NCBI GenBank assembly: GCA_046233115.1
Contig: JBJXHM010000003.1
Location: forward strand, 434,001 to 498,000
Direction of reading: 5' to 3'
Length of the DNA: 64,000 nucleotides
Origin: JACOMY01 sp046233115
Lineage (GTDB): Bacteria; Pseudomonadota; Alphaproteobacteria; Kiloniellales; JACOMY01
A program made the position numbers and the translations under genes. The notes below the pieces were generated by a model that saw only the letters and a list, made by a program, of their open reading frames with translations, was not told where the DNA came from and did no database searches. This document shows positions 45,749-54,734 of this stretch, piece by piece (positions within the stretch are counted from its first letter, which is position 1; every line of letters begins with the position of its first letter).

Positions 45749-46522
45749 TCAGCAGGCCGCGCGCACGCGTCCGCCGTCAACCAGCAGCGACTCGCCGGTG
45801 ATGTAGAGGGCGGCCGTTGAGGCCAGGAAGCAGACTGCGTCCGCCACCTCCGCCGCGGTGCCGGAGCGTCCCATCGGCGTCAGCGGGCTGCTGACCCTGC
45901 CGCCCGGCCAGTTTTCGATGTGGCCCGGCAGCACGCTGTTCATCCGGATCTGCTCGCGCGCGTAGCGATCTGCGTAGAGCCGGACGAAGTTCTGCAGCGC
46001 GCCGCGGATCGAGGAGCCCACCGGTAAGGACAGGCTGGGCTGGCGAACGACGTAGCTGGAGATGTTGACGAAGCTGCCGCCGCCGCCGCGTCGCATGATC
46101 GGGGTGGCGAGCCGAGCCGTCCGCACCACGTTCAGGAACAGCAGGTCGAGCGCCGCGTGCCAGTCCTGGTCCTCGATCTCCAACAGGAAGTCGTCGTCCT
46201 CGCCGCAGTCGAAGAGCTTGCCCTGGTAGCGGGGGTCCCAGAGGATCTCGCCATCCGACCGGCGCCGGGTGTGGCCAGTGTTGTTCACCACCAGGTCGAT
46301 GCGGCCGTAGCGCTCCTCCGCCCGCCCGATCAGCCGGGCGAGATCGGCCGGATCGGAGACGTCGCCCCGGTCGCCGATGCCGCCCAGACGCTGCGCCAGG
46401 TCCTTCGCCGCGCCGGAGCGCGACTGCAGCGCCAGCGCATAGCCGGCCTCCGCCAAGCGCTCGGCACAGGCGGTGCCGATGGCGCCGCTCGCCACCGTCA
46501 CCACCGCGACTCTGGTCTCCAT
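45749..46522 (-). CDS. SDR-family protein with altered catalytic residues
   Basis: 257 residues. Cofactor loop TVASGAIGTACA at 9-20 and VNNTGH near 80 keep the Rossmann pattern, and Ser155/156 (NISSYV) is present. Where classical SDRs have YxxxK, this one has G169-S-S-I-R173, so both Tyr and Lys are replaced. The C-terminus has the usual ITGESLLVDGG. It may bind NAD(P) but use another mechanism, as in a few atypical SDR groups. The gene sits 29 nt from the ADC-like gene in one operon. Confidence 0.82.
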   Translation of the reverse strand: METRVAVVTVASGAIGTACAERLAEAGYALALQSRSGAAKDLAQRLGGIGDRGDVSDPADLARLIGRAEERYGRIDLVVNNTGHTRRRSDGEILWDPRYQGKLFDCGEDDDFLLEIEDQDWHAALDLLFLNVVRTARLATPIMRRGGGGSFVNISSYVVRQPSLSLPVGSSIRGALQNFVRLYADRYAREQIRMNSVLPGHIENWPGGRVSSPLTPMGRSGTAAEVADAVCFLASTAALYITGESLLVDGGRVRAAC

Positions 46523-46534
46523 CTCGATGATCCC

Positions 46535-47041
46535 TCAGCGCTCTGGCCGGCCGCGGCTGGTGATGTGGCGCGCGAGAGCACCCAACTGGCTCGGCGGCGG
46601 CACGGCTGCCGGACGGGGACTGCCGGGCGTACGCGGCGCGCCGACGTTGTCCAGCACATGCTCCAGCCCGGCCGGCGTGAAGAACCAGCAGAACTCCAGC
46701 GGCTCCTCGCCGGTGTTGGTGAAGGTATGAGCGGTGTTGCGGCCGGAAAAGACCGTGCTGCCCGGGCCGATCGCGCAGACCTCGCCGTCCAGCGTGACGG
46801 TCCCCCGCCCCCGGTAGACATAGAAGAGCTCCTCGTGATTGCGGTGAAAGTGCTCCGGCAGCACCTCGCCGGGCTCAAGCCGCTGCACACCGAAACTGAA
46901 GGCCGTCACCTCGCTGTTGATCGGCGCCACGATCACCGAGGTGAAGCCCTCGGCCGGGTCCGGCATCCAATGCGAGATGCCCTGGTCCAGGTGGGTAACG
47001 AAGGCCGGTCCCTTCTTCATGGCACGCGGTGCTGGTTGCAT
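46535..47041 (-). CDS. Cupin-domain protein
   Basis: 168 residues with one cupin barrel. Metal-site motif 1 PEHFHRNHEELFYVYRG (His, His, Glu) and motif 2 GRNTAHTFTN (His). Such single-domain cupins can be dioxygenases, isomerases or sensors. The start at 47041 has AAGGAG ten nt upstream; an internal ATG at 47020 is possible. It is the first gene of the leftward unit cupin-SDR-ADC-like and divergent from the triple-RidA gene. Confidence 0.83.
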   Translation of the reverse strand: MQPAPRAMKKGPAFVTHLDQGISHWMPDPAEGFTSVIVAPINSEVTAFSFGVQRLEPGEVLPEHFHRNHEELFYVYRGRGTVTLDGEVCAIGPGSTVFSGRNTAHTFTNTGEEPLEFCWFFTPAGLEHVLDNVGAPRTPGSPRPAAVPPPSQLGALARHITSRGRPER

Positions 47042-47109
47042 TTGCTGGCATCTCCTTGCTCTGCCTCAGCCCCCTCGGCTGACGGTCATATTTTTATCAG
47101 ATGCAAAAA

Positions 47110-47141
47110 GATTTTGACAATTAAAAAATCTACCGTATCGT
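47110..47141. promoter_or_regulatory. Promoter with overlapping inverted repeat for the RidA/LVIVD operon
   Basis: TTGACA (47114-47119), 16 nt, TATCGT (47136-47141) is a good sigma-70-like promoter on the plus strand. AGATTTT (47110-47116) and AAAATCT (47125-47131) form an inverted repeat over the -35 element, so a repressor site is likely. AT-rich against a GC-rich background. Confidence 0.45.
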
Positions 47142-47204
47142 TCGCCACATCGACACCGGGACGGAAAGCGTCCCGCAAGGGGCACGAAGGAGGCCGAAGA
47201 CGGG

Positions 47205-48440
47205 ATGAAGGACGGCGTGGCAACGATGGAAGCGGTGAGAGAGGTGATCCGGCTGGGCGACGAGCCGAGCGACTTCCCCTCGGCCTTGCGGGCGGGCGAT
47301 TTCGTCTTCGCGCCCTGCATCACGCGGTCCCGGGCGGAAGCGCGCCGCGACATCCGGCTCTGGCAGTCGGCCGAGGAGGGCCGCGTCGTCACCGAGCGTC
47401 TGGGCCAGGTCATGGCGGCCGCCGGCGGCCGCCTGGAGAACGTGATCAACCTGCTGCAGTGCTTCCGCGGGCGCGGCCAGACCGCCGGATACGTGGTGGA
47501 GCGCATCGGCCACTACCCCAAGGGCGTGCCGACCAGCACCGGCACTGCCTGCACCGAACTCTCAACCCCCAGCGCGCTGATCCAGCTCGACGCCATCGGG
47601 GTGCTGCCAAGCGACGGACGCGCGCTGGTCTATGCCGGCGGCGCCAGCAAGAATGCGGCCTATTCCAACGCGGTGCTCTACGGCGACTACGTCTTCGCGT
47701 CGGGCATCATGACCAACGCGCCGGAGACCCAGCCCGACCCGAAGCTCTGGTTCGGCTCGCCAGTGCAGCTCGAGCTGCGTAACATCGTCGAGGTCAAGCT
47801 GAAGGCGGTCTACGCCGACGCCGGCTGCGGGCTCGCAGACGTGCAGGTCGCACACTTCCACCTGCTGCATCCGGAGGCCGACTTTGGCCAGTTCTGCCGC
47901 CTGGTCGACAGCCTCTGGCCGGAGGAGAAGCCGGTCATCCTGGTCTCGGCCTCCAGCGGCCTGGGCGCACTGCCGGGCCGGATCGAGCTGACGCCGATCG
48001 CGCTGCTGCCGGGTTCCGGCCTGACCCGCGAGTCGATCACCCCGGCCGGCCATCCGGGCGGCCTGGCCGGTGGCCCGGCGGCGCGGCGGGTGGGCGACTA
48101 CCTCTTCACCACCACCTTGATCGCCGGCGACCACCTGGGCCTCGACCCGGCACTGGAGGCACGTGCCTCCGAGAGCCTGCTGCTCGACCGCAGCCTGCTG
48201 GAGATGGAATCCATCCTCGGTCAGCTCGGCGCCATCGCCGAGGCCGCCGGCGGCTCGCTCGCCGACCTCGCTCGAGTCAGGCTCTACAGCCACCGGATGC
48301 GAGACGCCTCGGTCGCGCTGGCCGCCCTGAGGGCCGCGGTCGGCAGCGACATCCCGGTCAGCCTGGTCGAGGACGCCGGCGGCGAGGGCTGGCTGCCTGG
48401 CTGCAGCCTCAGCGCCGACGCCGTCTTCTACTTGCCCTGA
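47205..48440 (+). CDS. Protein with three tandem RidA-like modules (1)
   Basis: 411 residues read as three RidA/YjgF units. Each has a hydrophobic strand GDFVFAPC (31), GDYVFASG (160) or GDYLFTTT (297), a helix with (A)GG or GC-LA/EN (74, 207, ~345) and a closing strand pair. The catalytic Arg of RidA seems kept only in module 2 (LPGR259IEL). RidA proteins hydrolyse imines and enamines; 2-aminomuconate deaminase belongs here too. Standard RidA has 130 residues, so a triple fusion is unusual. It heads an operon with the beta-propeller and transport system 2. Confidence 0.75.
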   Translation: MKDGVATMEAVREVIRLGDEPSDFPSALRAGDFVFAPCITRSRAEARRDIRLWQSAEEGRVVTERLGQVMAAAGGRLENVINLLQCFRGRGQTAGYVVERIGHYPKGVPTSTGTACTELSTPSALIQLDAIGVLPSDGRALVYAGGASKNAAYSNAVLYGDYVFASGIMTNAPETQPDPKLWFGSPVQLELRNIVEVKLKAVYADAGCGLADVQVAHFHLLHPEADFGQFCRLVDSLWPEEKPVILVSASSGLGALPGRIELTPIALLPGSGLTRESITPAGHPGGLAGGPAARRVGDYLFTTTLIAGDHLGLDPALEARASESLLLDRSLLEMESILGQLGAIAEAAGGSLADLARVRLYSHRMRDASVALAALRAAVGSDIPVSLVEDAGGEGWLPGCSLSADAVFYLP

Positions 48441-48457
48441 GCGGAGCGAGAGGAACG

Positions 48458-49693
48458 ATGGCCTTCGCCCGCAACATAGAGCAAATCGGCTACCACCCGC
48501 TGGACGACAAGCCCGGATTCAAGCTGGCAATGCAGGAGGTGGGAGGCCGCTTCTACCTCTACGTCGCCCACCTCTGGGAAGCCCGGATCTCGGTCCTCGA
48601 CGTGACCGACCCCGCCCGGCCGGAGCTGCTGCACGTCTGGGAGGGACCCGGGAACACCTGGTCCCACCAGGTGCAGGTGGCCGAGGGCATCATGGTGACC
48701 AACCTGGAGCACCGCCTGCCCAACTGGGGTCTGGACCCCGACGGGCCGGACCCGGAGGAAGGCCTCTGCATCTGGGACGTCGCCGAGGACCCGGCCAAGC
48801 CCAGGCTGCTCGGCACCTGGCGCGGCGGCGGCAACGGCACCCACCGGAACTACTACACCGGCGGGCGCTACGTGCACGCGACGGCGGCGCTGGAAGGCTA
48901 TCGCGGCAAGGTCTACGTCTGCATCGACATCGCCGACCCCAGCGCACCGCGCACGGTCGGGGTCTTCGCCATGCCCGGCCAGGCGCCGGGCGAGGCGGAG
49001 AGCCCGCGCTATGCCGGCAAGCTGATGGACCTCCATGGGCCCGCCTACGTGGTGGGCGACCTCGCCTACTGCTCCTGGTCTTCGGCCGGCCTGGTGGTCC
49101 TCGATATCTCCGACCCGATCCAGCCCCGGATGATCGGGCAGCTCGACGTGAACCCACCACTGGGCAGCCGCATCGCGCTGCACACCGCGGTGCCGCTGCC
49201 CGACCGCGAGCTGGTCGTCATCAACAGCGAAGCCTTGCGGGAATGCTGCGACGAGCCTCTGAACTTCGCCGGTATCGCCAGCGTCGCCGAGGTGACCGAC
49301 CCGCGCCTGATCTCGCTGTTTCCCCTGCCGGAGGTGCCAGAGGGCTATCCCTGCCGCGACTTTGTCGAGCGCGGCGCGCGCTTCGGCCCGCACAACCAGC
49401 ACCATCCGCAGGGCCATCCCGCCCTGCTGCCGTCGGACCGCTACGTCTACCTCACCTATTTCAACGCCGGCCTGCAGGTCTACGACATCGAGAACCCCTA
49501 CTTCCCGAAAATCGCCGGCTACTTCATTCCCGACGATCCGGTCCAGCGGCTGGGACCGCTGCCGACCACGGGGCTCATCACCCAGATCGAGGACGTCTTG
49601 GTGGACCGGCGCGGGGTCGCCTACCTGACCGAGAAGAACTCCGGCCTCACCGTCGTCCGTTTCGAGGGACACGCGCACCTCTATCAGAGCTGA
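48458..49693 (+). CDS. LVIVD-repeat beta-propeller protein with conserved histidines
   Basis: 411 residues with six to seven LVIVD-type blades (LDVTDPARPELL at 47, WDVAEDPAKPRLLG 106, IDIADPSAPRTVG 157, LDISDPIQPRMIG 215, YDIENPYFPKIAG 342). No signal peptide. His70, His129, His193, His242 and the HNQHH cluster at 312-316 occur at comparable places in successive blades, like the central metal site of carotenoid-oxygenase-like or selenium-binding/methanethiol-oxidase propellers. So a metal-dependent enzyme is possible (inference). It begins 17 nt after the RidA gene. Confidence 0.75.
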   Translation: MAFARNIEQIGYHPLDDKPGFKLAMQEVGGRFYLYVAHLWEARISVLDVTDPARPELLHVWEGPGNTWSHQVQVAEGIMVTNLEHRLPNWGLDPDGPDPEEGLCIWDVAEDPAKPRLLGTWRGGGNGTHRNYYTGGRYVHATAALEGYRGKVYVCIDIADPSAPRTVGVFAMPGQAPGEAESPRYAGKLMDLHGPAYVVGDLAYCSWSSAGLVVLDISDPIQPRMIGQLDVNPPLGSRIALHTAVPLPDRELVVINSEALRECCDEPLNFAGIASVAEVTDPRLISLFPLPEVPEGYPCRDFVERGARFGPHNQHHPQGHPALLPSDRYVYLTYFNAGLQVYDIENPYFPKIAGYFIPDDPVQRLGPLPTTGLITQIEDVLVDRRGVAYLTEKNSGLTVVRFEGHAHLYQS

Positions 49694-49745
49694 GGGCGCG
49701 AAGGGTCCCGCTTCCTGTGGCAAGAACGAACAAGAGGAGGTTTCA

Positions 49746-50792
49746 ATGAGGAGAAGACACGCTGCCCATGCCTCGGCACTTGCAGCACTCATGGCCGGTC
49801 TGGCGCTGGCGGCTCCGCCGGCCCGAGCGGAAAGCGAGGTCACCTTCGTCACCTGGGGCGGCAACATCGCCGACGAGATGAAGGAAGCCTGGTTCGAGCC
49901 GGCGACGGAAGGGATGGACGTGGTCATCCTGGAAGACAGCCTGAAGGGCTCCAACGACGTGATCGCCCATGTCGCCGCCGGCGACGTCTACTGGGACATC
50001 GTCGATGGCTCCGGCGACATGTGCGTGCGGGCCGGTAAGGCCGGTGCGGCCGAGGAGCTGGACTACGCGGTGATCAAGACCGACGGCATTCCGGAAAGCC
50101 AGGTCACGCCCTGGTCGCTGCCCTCCACCGCCTACGCGACGGTACTGGCCTACAACAAGAAGACCTATCCCAACGACCCGCCGTCGAGCTGGAAGGACTT
50201 CTTCGACGTGGAGAAGTATCCGGGCAAGCGCTGGCTCTCGTCCTTCCCGACCTTCAATCTGGAGATCGCGCTGCTGGCCGACGGGGTGCCGCCGGACCAG
50301 CTCTATCCCCTCGACGTGGAGCGCGCCTTCAAGAAGCTGGCGGAGCTGAAGCCCTCGATCGGCGGCTTCTACTCCAGCGGCGGCGCCTCGACCCAGCACG
50401 CCATCGACGGCGAGCCCGACATGATGCCGATGTATGAGAACCGCCTCTTCGCCGCCCAGCGCGAGGGCGCCGACTTCGGCTTCACCTATAACCAGGCGAT
50501 CATGGATTTCGACTGCCTGCACGTGCCGAAGGGCTCCAAGAACAAGGAGCTGGCGATGAGGATCATCGACCGCATCATGTCGCCGGAAATCAACGGCCGC
50601 ATCGCCGTCACCTCGGGGCTCAGCCCCGGGAACCTCAAGTCGCTGGACCAGGGCTACATCCCGGAGGAGACCCTGGATAACCTGGCGGTGGCGCCGCAGA
50701 ACATCGACAAGATCATCATGAAGGACAACAACTGGTGGGCCGACCACCGGGTGGAGATGGGCGAACGCTACAACGCCTACAAGGCGGAGTAG
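49746..50792 (+). CDS. Polyamine-type ABC transporter substrate-binding protein (PotD-like), system 2
   Basis: 348 residues. Signal peptide with cleavage near ARA at 28; mature part ESEVTFVTWGGNIADEM, then WSLPSTAYATVLAYNKKT and SSWKDFFDVEKYPGKR, the PotD/ extracellular solute-binding family 1 pattern. It is paralogous to the system 1 binding protein. AGAGGAGG precedes the start. Confidence 0.9.
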   Translation: MRRRHAAHASALAALMAGLALAAPPARAESEVTFVTWGGNIADEMKEAWFEPATEGMDVVILEDSLKGSNDVIAHVAAGDVYWDIVDGSGDMCVRAGKAGAAEELDYAVIKTDGIPESQVTPWSLPSTAYATVLAYNKKTYPNDPPSSWKDFFDVEKYPGKRWLSSFPTFNLEIALLADGVPPDQLYPLDVERAFKKLAELKPSIGGFYSSGGASTQHAIDGEPDMMPMYENRLFAAQREGADFGFTYNQAIMDFDCLHVPKGSKNKELAMRIIDRIMSPEINGRIAVTSGLSPGNLKSLDQGYIPEETLDNLAVAPQNIDKIIMKDNNWWADHRVEMGERYNAYKAE

Positions 50793-50797
50793 GCAGG

Positions 50798-51760
50798 ATG
50801 CGAGCGGGCGAACCGGGTTTCCTCTCTGGCTCACTCTCGATGCCCTCCGGCATCGCCCGCAGCGAGCGGCGGGACGAGGGACCGGCAGTGAACGCCGCCG
50901 CCCTCGGCCGGCTGGCCAGGCGCAAGGTCCTGGCCCAGCTGGCCCTGCTGGCCCCGGCCGGCGTCCTGTTGCTCGTCGGTCTGATCGTGCCGCTCTGCTG
51001 GCTGCTGGTGCAGTCGTTCATCGGCGCCGACGGCGGCCTCTCCTTCGAGCACTACGAGCGGATCTATCAGAAGGAACACCACGCCCTCTTCCTGGCGACC
51101 ACCTTCGAGATCGCGGTCCTGGTAACCCTGATCTGCAACCTGATCGGCTATCCCCTGGCCTATGCCGTGGTGATGCTGCCCAGGGCCTTCGCCCGCCTGG
51201 TGGCGGTGGCGATCGTGCTCTCCTTCTTCTGCTCGCTGCTGGTACGCTCCTACTCCTGGCTGATCCTGCTGCAGCGCCGCGGCATCGTGAACAGCTTCCT
51301 GATCGACAGCGGACTGACCGACGAGCCGCTGTCGCTGGTCTACAATTTCGGCGGCACCCTGGTGGGCACCACCCACATCCTGCTGCCGCTCTTCGTGCTG
51401 CCGCTGATCTCCTCGATGACGGCGATCAACCGCGACTACCTGCGCGCTGCAGCCAGCATGGGCGCCTCGCCCTTCACCTCCTTCTGGAGCATCTTTTTCC
51501 CGCTGTCGCTGCCAGGGCTCTTCGCCGGATCGGTACTGGTCTTCGTACTGTCGCTCGGCTTCTACATCACGCCGGCACTGCTGGGCGGGGGCAAGATCGT
51601 GGTCTGGGCGACCGCGGTGGCACAGGCCGCCGACAGCGACCCGGTCTGGGGCCGCGCCGCCGCGCTCGGCGTGGTGCTGCTGCTGGTCACCATGCTCTCG
51701 CTCTTCCTGCTGAAGAAGCTCTTCCGAGTCGACAACCTGATGAACCGGGCGGGAGGCTGA
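50798..51760 (+). CDS. Polyamine-type ABC transporter permease (PotB-like), system 2
   Basis: 320 residues, six helices, EAA loop RAAASMGASPFTSFWSIFFP. Start 50798 (6 nt after the binding-protein stop, GGAG 8 nt upstream) is preferred; a GTG at 50888 would remove ~30 residues that are not part of the family and is also possible. Confidence 0.87.
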   Translation: MRAGEPGFLSGSLSMPSGIARSERRDEGPAVNAAALGRLARRKVLAQLALLAPAGVLLLVGLIVPLCWLLVQSFIGADGGLSFEHYERIYQKEHHALFLATTFEIAVLVTLICNLIGYPLAYAVVMLPRAFARLVAVAIVLSFFCSLLVRSYSWLILLQRRGIVNSFLIDSGLTDEPLSLVYNFGGTLVGTTHILLPLFVLPLISSMTAINRDYLRAAASMGASPFTSFWSIFFPLSLPGLFAGSVLVFVLSLGFYITPALLGGGKIVVWATAVAQAADSDPVWGRAAALGVVLLLVTMLSLFLLKKLFRVDNLMNRAGG

Positions 51761-51762
51761 TC

Positions 51763-52575
51763 ATGGCGCGCCGCGACGAGAAACGCATCCCCGGCACGCC
51801 GGGCCGGCTGTGGCTCTACATCTCTGCCGCCATCGCCGCCCTCTTCCTGGTGCTGCCGATCTTCCTGATCCTGCCGATGTCGCTCTCGGATTCGACCCTG
51901 CTGCGCTTTCCGCCGGAGGGGCTGTCGCTGCGCTGGTACGAGAAGTACGCCGGCAGCTTCAAGTGGCTGGAAGCGACGCGAGTCTCCTTCCTGGTCGCCT
52001 TCGTTACCACCCTGGTGGCGACCCCGGCCGGGACCCTGGCCGCCTACGCGCTCAGGATCGGGCGCTTTCGCTTCTCCGACGCGATCTGGGCGCTGATCAT
52101 GGCCCCCCTGATCGTGCCGATCGTGCTGCTGGGCTTGGGGCTCTTCTTCGTCTTCGCCATGCTGGGGCTGAACAACTCCATCCCCGGCATGGTCATCGCT
52201 CACTCGATGCTGGCGATCCCCTTCGTCTTCGTCACCATGTCGGCGGCGCTGCGCGGCTTCGACCTGAACCAGCCGCGGGTCGCCTGCAGCCTGGGGGCGA
52301 GCCCCCTGCGCGCCTTCCTCACCGTGACCTTGCCGCAGCTCAAGGTGCCGGTGGCGATCTCGGCGCTGCTGGCCTTCCTCGCCTCCTTCGACGAGGTGGT
52401 GATCGCGCTCTTCATCTCAGGCGGCCGCTACTCGACCCTGCCCAAGCTGATGTTCAGCGAGCTGCGCATGACCATCGATCCCACCATCGCAGCGGTTTCC
52501 TCGATCATGATCTGTGTGGCCCTGCTGGTCATGGTGGTGACGCAGTACCTGCAAGGCAGCGCCCGCCGCTCCTGA
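51763..52575 (+). CDS. Polyamine-type ABC transporter permease (PotC-like), system 2
   Basis: 270 residues with six helices. EAA loop RVACSLGASPLRAFLTVTLP near residue 174. It begins 2 nt after the PotB-like stop with GGGAGG upstream. Confidence 0.92.
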   Translation: MARRDEKRIPGTPGRLWLYISAAIAALFLVLPIFLILPMSLSDSTLLRFPPEGLSLRWYEKYAGSFKWLEATRVSFLVAFVTTLVATPAGTLAAYALRIGRFRFSDAIWALIMAPLIVPIVLLGLGLFFVFAMLGLNNSIPGMVIAHSMLAIPFVFVTMSAALRGFDLNQPRVACSLGASPLRAFLTVTLPQLKVPVAISALLAFLASFDEVVIALFISGGRYSTLPKLMFSELRMTIDPTIAAVSSIMICVALLVMVVTQYLQGSARRS

Positions 52576-52611
52576 CCCTTTCCTCGTCCCAACCCACCGG
52601 AGAAGAGACCC

Positions 52612-53376
52612 ATGACAGCTCTCGATGCCGCCGCCCAAGAGGCGGTGACCCTGGCGCGTGCCTATGATCCGCACTACGGCGCCCTGCTGGAACGCCTCAT
52701 CACCGACATCGCCGGCTTCGCCGAGCTGCCCCAGCGCAGCCAGCACTTGGCCCGCATCGGCACCGCTTGCGGTCTGCGCTCGCAGGACCAGCTCCGCGCC
52801 TTCCTGGCCGAGGCGGGCGAGCAGGACCTCACCCCGGCCGAGGCGCTGGAGCCGATCCTGCTCTGCACCAGCTACGCCGGCTTCGCCCCGCTGCTGGAGG
52901 GCCTGCGGATCTTCGCCGAGATCTACCGCCCGGAAGATGTCCAGGGCCAGCAGCCGTCGGACTATCCGCCCGGCCCGGCGATCGAGGGCTACGATGGCCC
53001 GGCGCTGGAGGTCGGGATCGAGATGTACGGTCCGCTGCGCGCCCGCGCCAACGTGGACATGTTCCGCGCGGTCGACCGCAAGCTCTCCGACGCCCTGGAG
53101 GCCTATGCCTACGCCGGCCTCTTCCGCCGGCGCGTGCTGCCGCCTGCCGAGCGCGAACTGATCTCGGTCGGTATGCTGGCCTACCTGCACCGCCCCGGCC
53201 CCTTCGGCTGGCACGCCAAGGCAGCGCTGCGGCTGGGCGCCAAGCCGGCGGAGCTGAAGCAGATCGTGCTGTCGCAGATCCTGGTCGGCGGCGTGGTCGA
53301 GGCCTTTGCCGCCCTGGCACTGCTCTCCCCCATCCTCGCCGACTGGCGCGCCCACCCCGGCAGCGATAACGTGTAG
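52612..53376 (+). CDS. Carboxymuconolactone decarboxylase-family protein
   Basis: 254 residues. The C-terminal half has the CMD pattern ERELISVGMLAYLHRPGP, FGWHAKAALRLG and ELKQIVLSQILVGG. The N-terminal half looks like a diverged second copy (LITDIAGFAELP, LEPILLCTSYAGF). No C-x2-C of AhpD is present, so a decarboxylase- or lyase-like role fits better than peroxidase. It is the last gene of the RidA-LVIVD-transporter operon. Confidence 0.8.
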   Translation: MTALDAAAQEAVTLARAYDPHYGALLERLITDIAGFAELPQRSQHLARIGTACGLRSQDQLRAFLAEAGEQDLTPAEALEPILLCTSYAGFAPLLEGLRIFAEIYRPEDVQGQQPSDYPPGPAIEGYDGPALEVGIEMYGPLRARANVDMFRAVDRKLSDALEAYAYAGLFRRRVLPPAERELISVGMLAYLHRPGPFGWHAKAALRLGAKPAELKQIVLSQILVGGVVEAFAALALLSPILADWRAHPGSDNV

Positions 53377-53400
53377 CGCGAAACCGACGAAGGCCGGAAA

Positions 53401-54627
53401 TCAGACCGCCGCGGCTGGTTCGCGGCGGTCCATCGCCAGCACCACCAGCACCGCGCAGAGCAACAGCAGCGCGGTCAGCAGGAAGACGATCCGGCCCGAG
53501 GCCGCGGCCATGGCGAAGCCGTAGATCGCCGGCGTCACCACCGAGCCCAGGTCCATCGCCGCCGTGGTCACCGCAAAGCCGCGCCCGGTCATGTCCGGCG
53601 GGATCGCGCGACGCAGGATCAGGTCGCGCGAGGGCGGCACCAGGCCGTTGGTGAGCCCGACCAGGGCCACCAGCACGACGATGGCCGGATGCGGCAGCCC
53701 CGGCATCAGCCAGAGCAGGAACAGCAGCAGCGCCGAGACGCCATAGGCCGAGGCCGCCAGCCGGCCGTGCCGCTGGATCCGGTCGGCCAGCACGCCGCCG
53801 GCCAGGATCGAGACCGCGGCACAGCCGATCAGCAGGCTCAGCGACAGCGAGGCCGCGGCCTGGCTGAAGCCCTCGGCCTCGATCAGCAGCGAGGCGAGGA
53901 AGGTGTTGAGGCCCATGCCGGCCATCGAGATCAAGAGACAGAAGAGCACGCAACCCAGCACGGCAGGGCTCTTCAGCAGCGACAGGCTGGGTGTACGCGA
54001 GGCCGCGCTGGCCGCGCTACCATGGCCGCCCCGCCGCCTCTCGGCGGACCAGAAGGTGAGTGCGAGGCCGGCAGCATAGGCGAGGCCCAGCAAGGCGAAG
54101 CAGGCGGTGGCGCTGCGCCAGTCGGACAGCGCCATGCCGGCGGTCAGCGCCAGGGGCGCCACCGCCCAGCCGAGGAAGCCGGCGAAGGTGTGGATCGAGA
54201 AGCTGCGGCCCAGGCGCTGCTTCGGCATGGTCGTCGAGAGGATGGTGTAGTGGGCCGGGTGGAAGACGCTGTTGCCCAGTCCGATCAACGCGGCGGAGAG
54301 GAAGAGCGCGGGCGCCCCCTCGGCCATCGACAGTGACAGCAGGCCCGCGGCCTCGATCGCCAGGCCGACCGAGAGCACGCGGTGCGGCCCCAGCCGATCG
54401 ACCAGGCCACCGACCGGCACGATGGCGGTCACCGTGGCCAAACTGAGGGTCCCGGTCACCAGCCCCAGCAAGCCGTAGCCGATGCCCAGGTCGCCGTTCA
54501 GCACCGGCAGCAAGGGCGCCAGATAGAAGCCGTAGAAGTGGCTGAAAAAGTGGCTGACGCAGATGTAGGCCAGGGTCGTCCTCGATCGCGCCGCCGCCCT
54601 CACCCCCTCGATCGCACCGTCGCTCAT
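53401..54627 (-). CDS. MFS transporter
   Basis: 408 residues, 12 predicted helices. The loop 2-3 motif VDRLGPHRVL near residue 76 is the MFS A-motif (G-x3-D-R-x-G-R-R variant) and the second half repeats as ADRIQRHGRLA. Could export a toxic intermediate or import a substrate. It is read leftward, convergent to the CMD gene and divergent from the unknown gene at 54735. Confidence 0.88.
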   Translation of the reverse strand: MSDGAIEGVRAAARSRTTLAYICVSHFFSHFYGFYLAPLLPVLNGDLGIGYGLLGLVTGTLSLATVTAIVPVGGLVDRLGPHRVLSVGLAIEAAGLLSLSMAEGAPALFLSAALIGLGNSVFHPAHYTILSTTMPKQRLGRSFSIHTFAGFLGWAVAPLALTAGMALSDWRSATACFALLGLAYAAGLALTFWSAERRRGGHGSAASAASRTPSLSLLKSPAVLGCVLFCLLISMAGMGLNTFLASLLIEAEGFSQAAASLSLSLLIGCAAVSILAGGVLADRIQRHGRLAASAYGVSALLLFLLWLMPGLPHPAIVVLVALVGLTNGLVPPSRDLILRRAIPPDMTGRGFAVTTAAMDLGSVVTPAIYGFAMAAASGRIVFLLTALLLLCAVLVVLAMDRREPAAAV

Positions 54628-54643
54628 GACCGCCTCTTTTTTT

Positions 54644-54660
54644 ATTAGACAAAAACTAAT
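54644..54660. promoter_or_regulatory. Inverted repeat in the MFS/54735 divergent promoter
   Basis: ATTAG-7 nt-CTAAT (54644-54660) in an AT-rich stretch between divergent genes. Candidate operator; one of the IclR regulators nearby could bind it. Confidence 0.3.
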
Positions 54661-54734
54661 TTCTAAGGTTAAAAAACTGGAAGGTAAAGGTCCCCGTGTG
54701 GAACAGCTGACCCGCCAGCCGAGAGGAAAACAGG

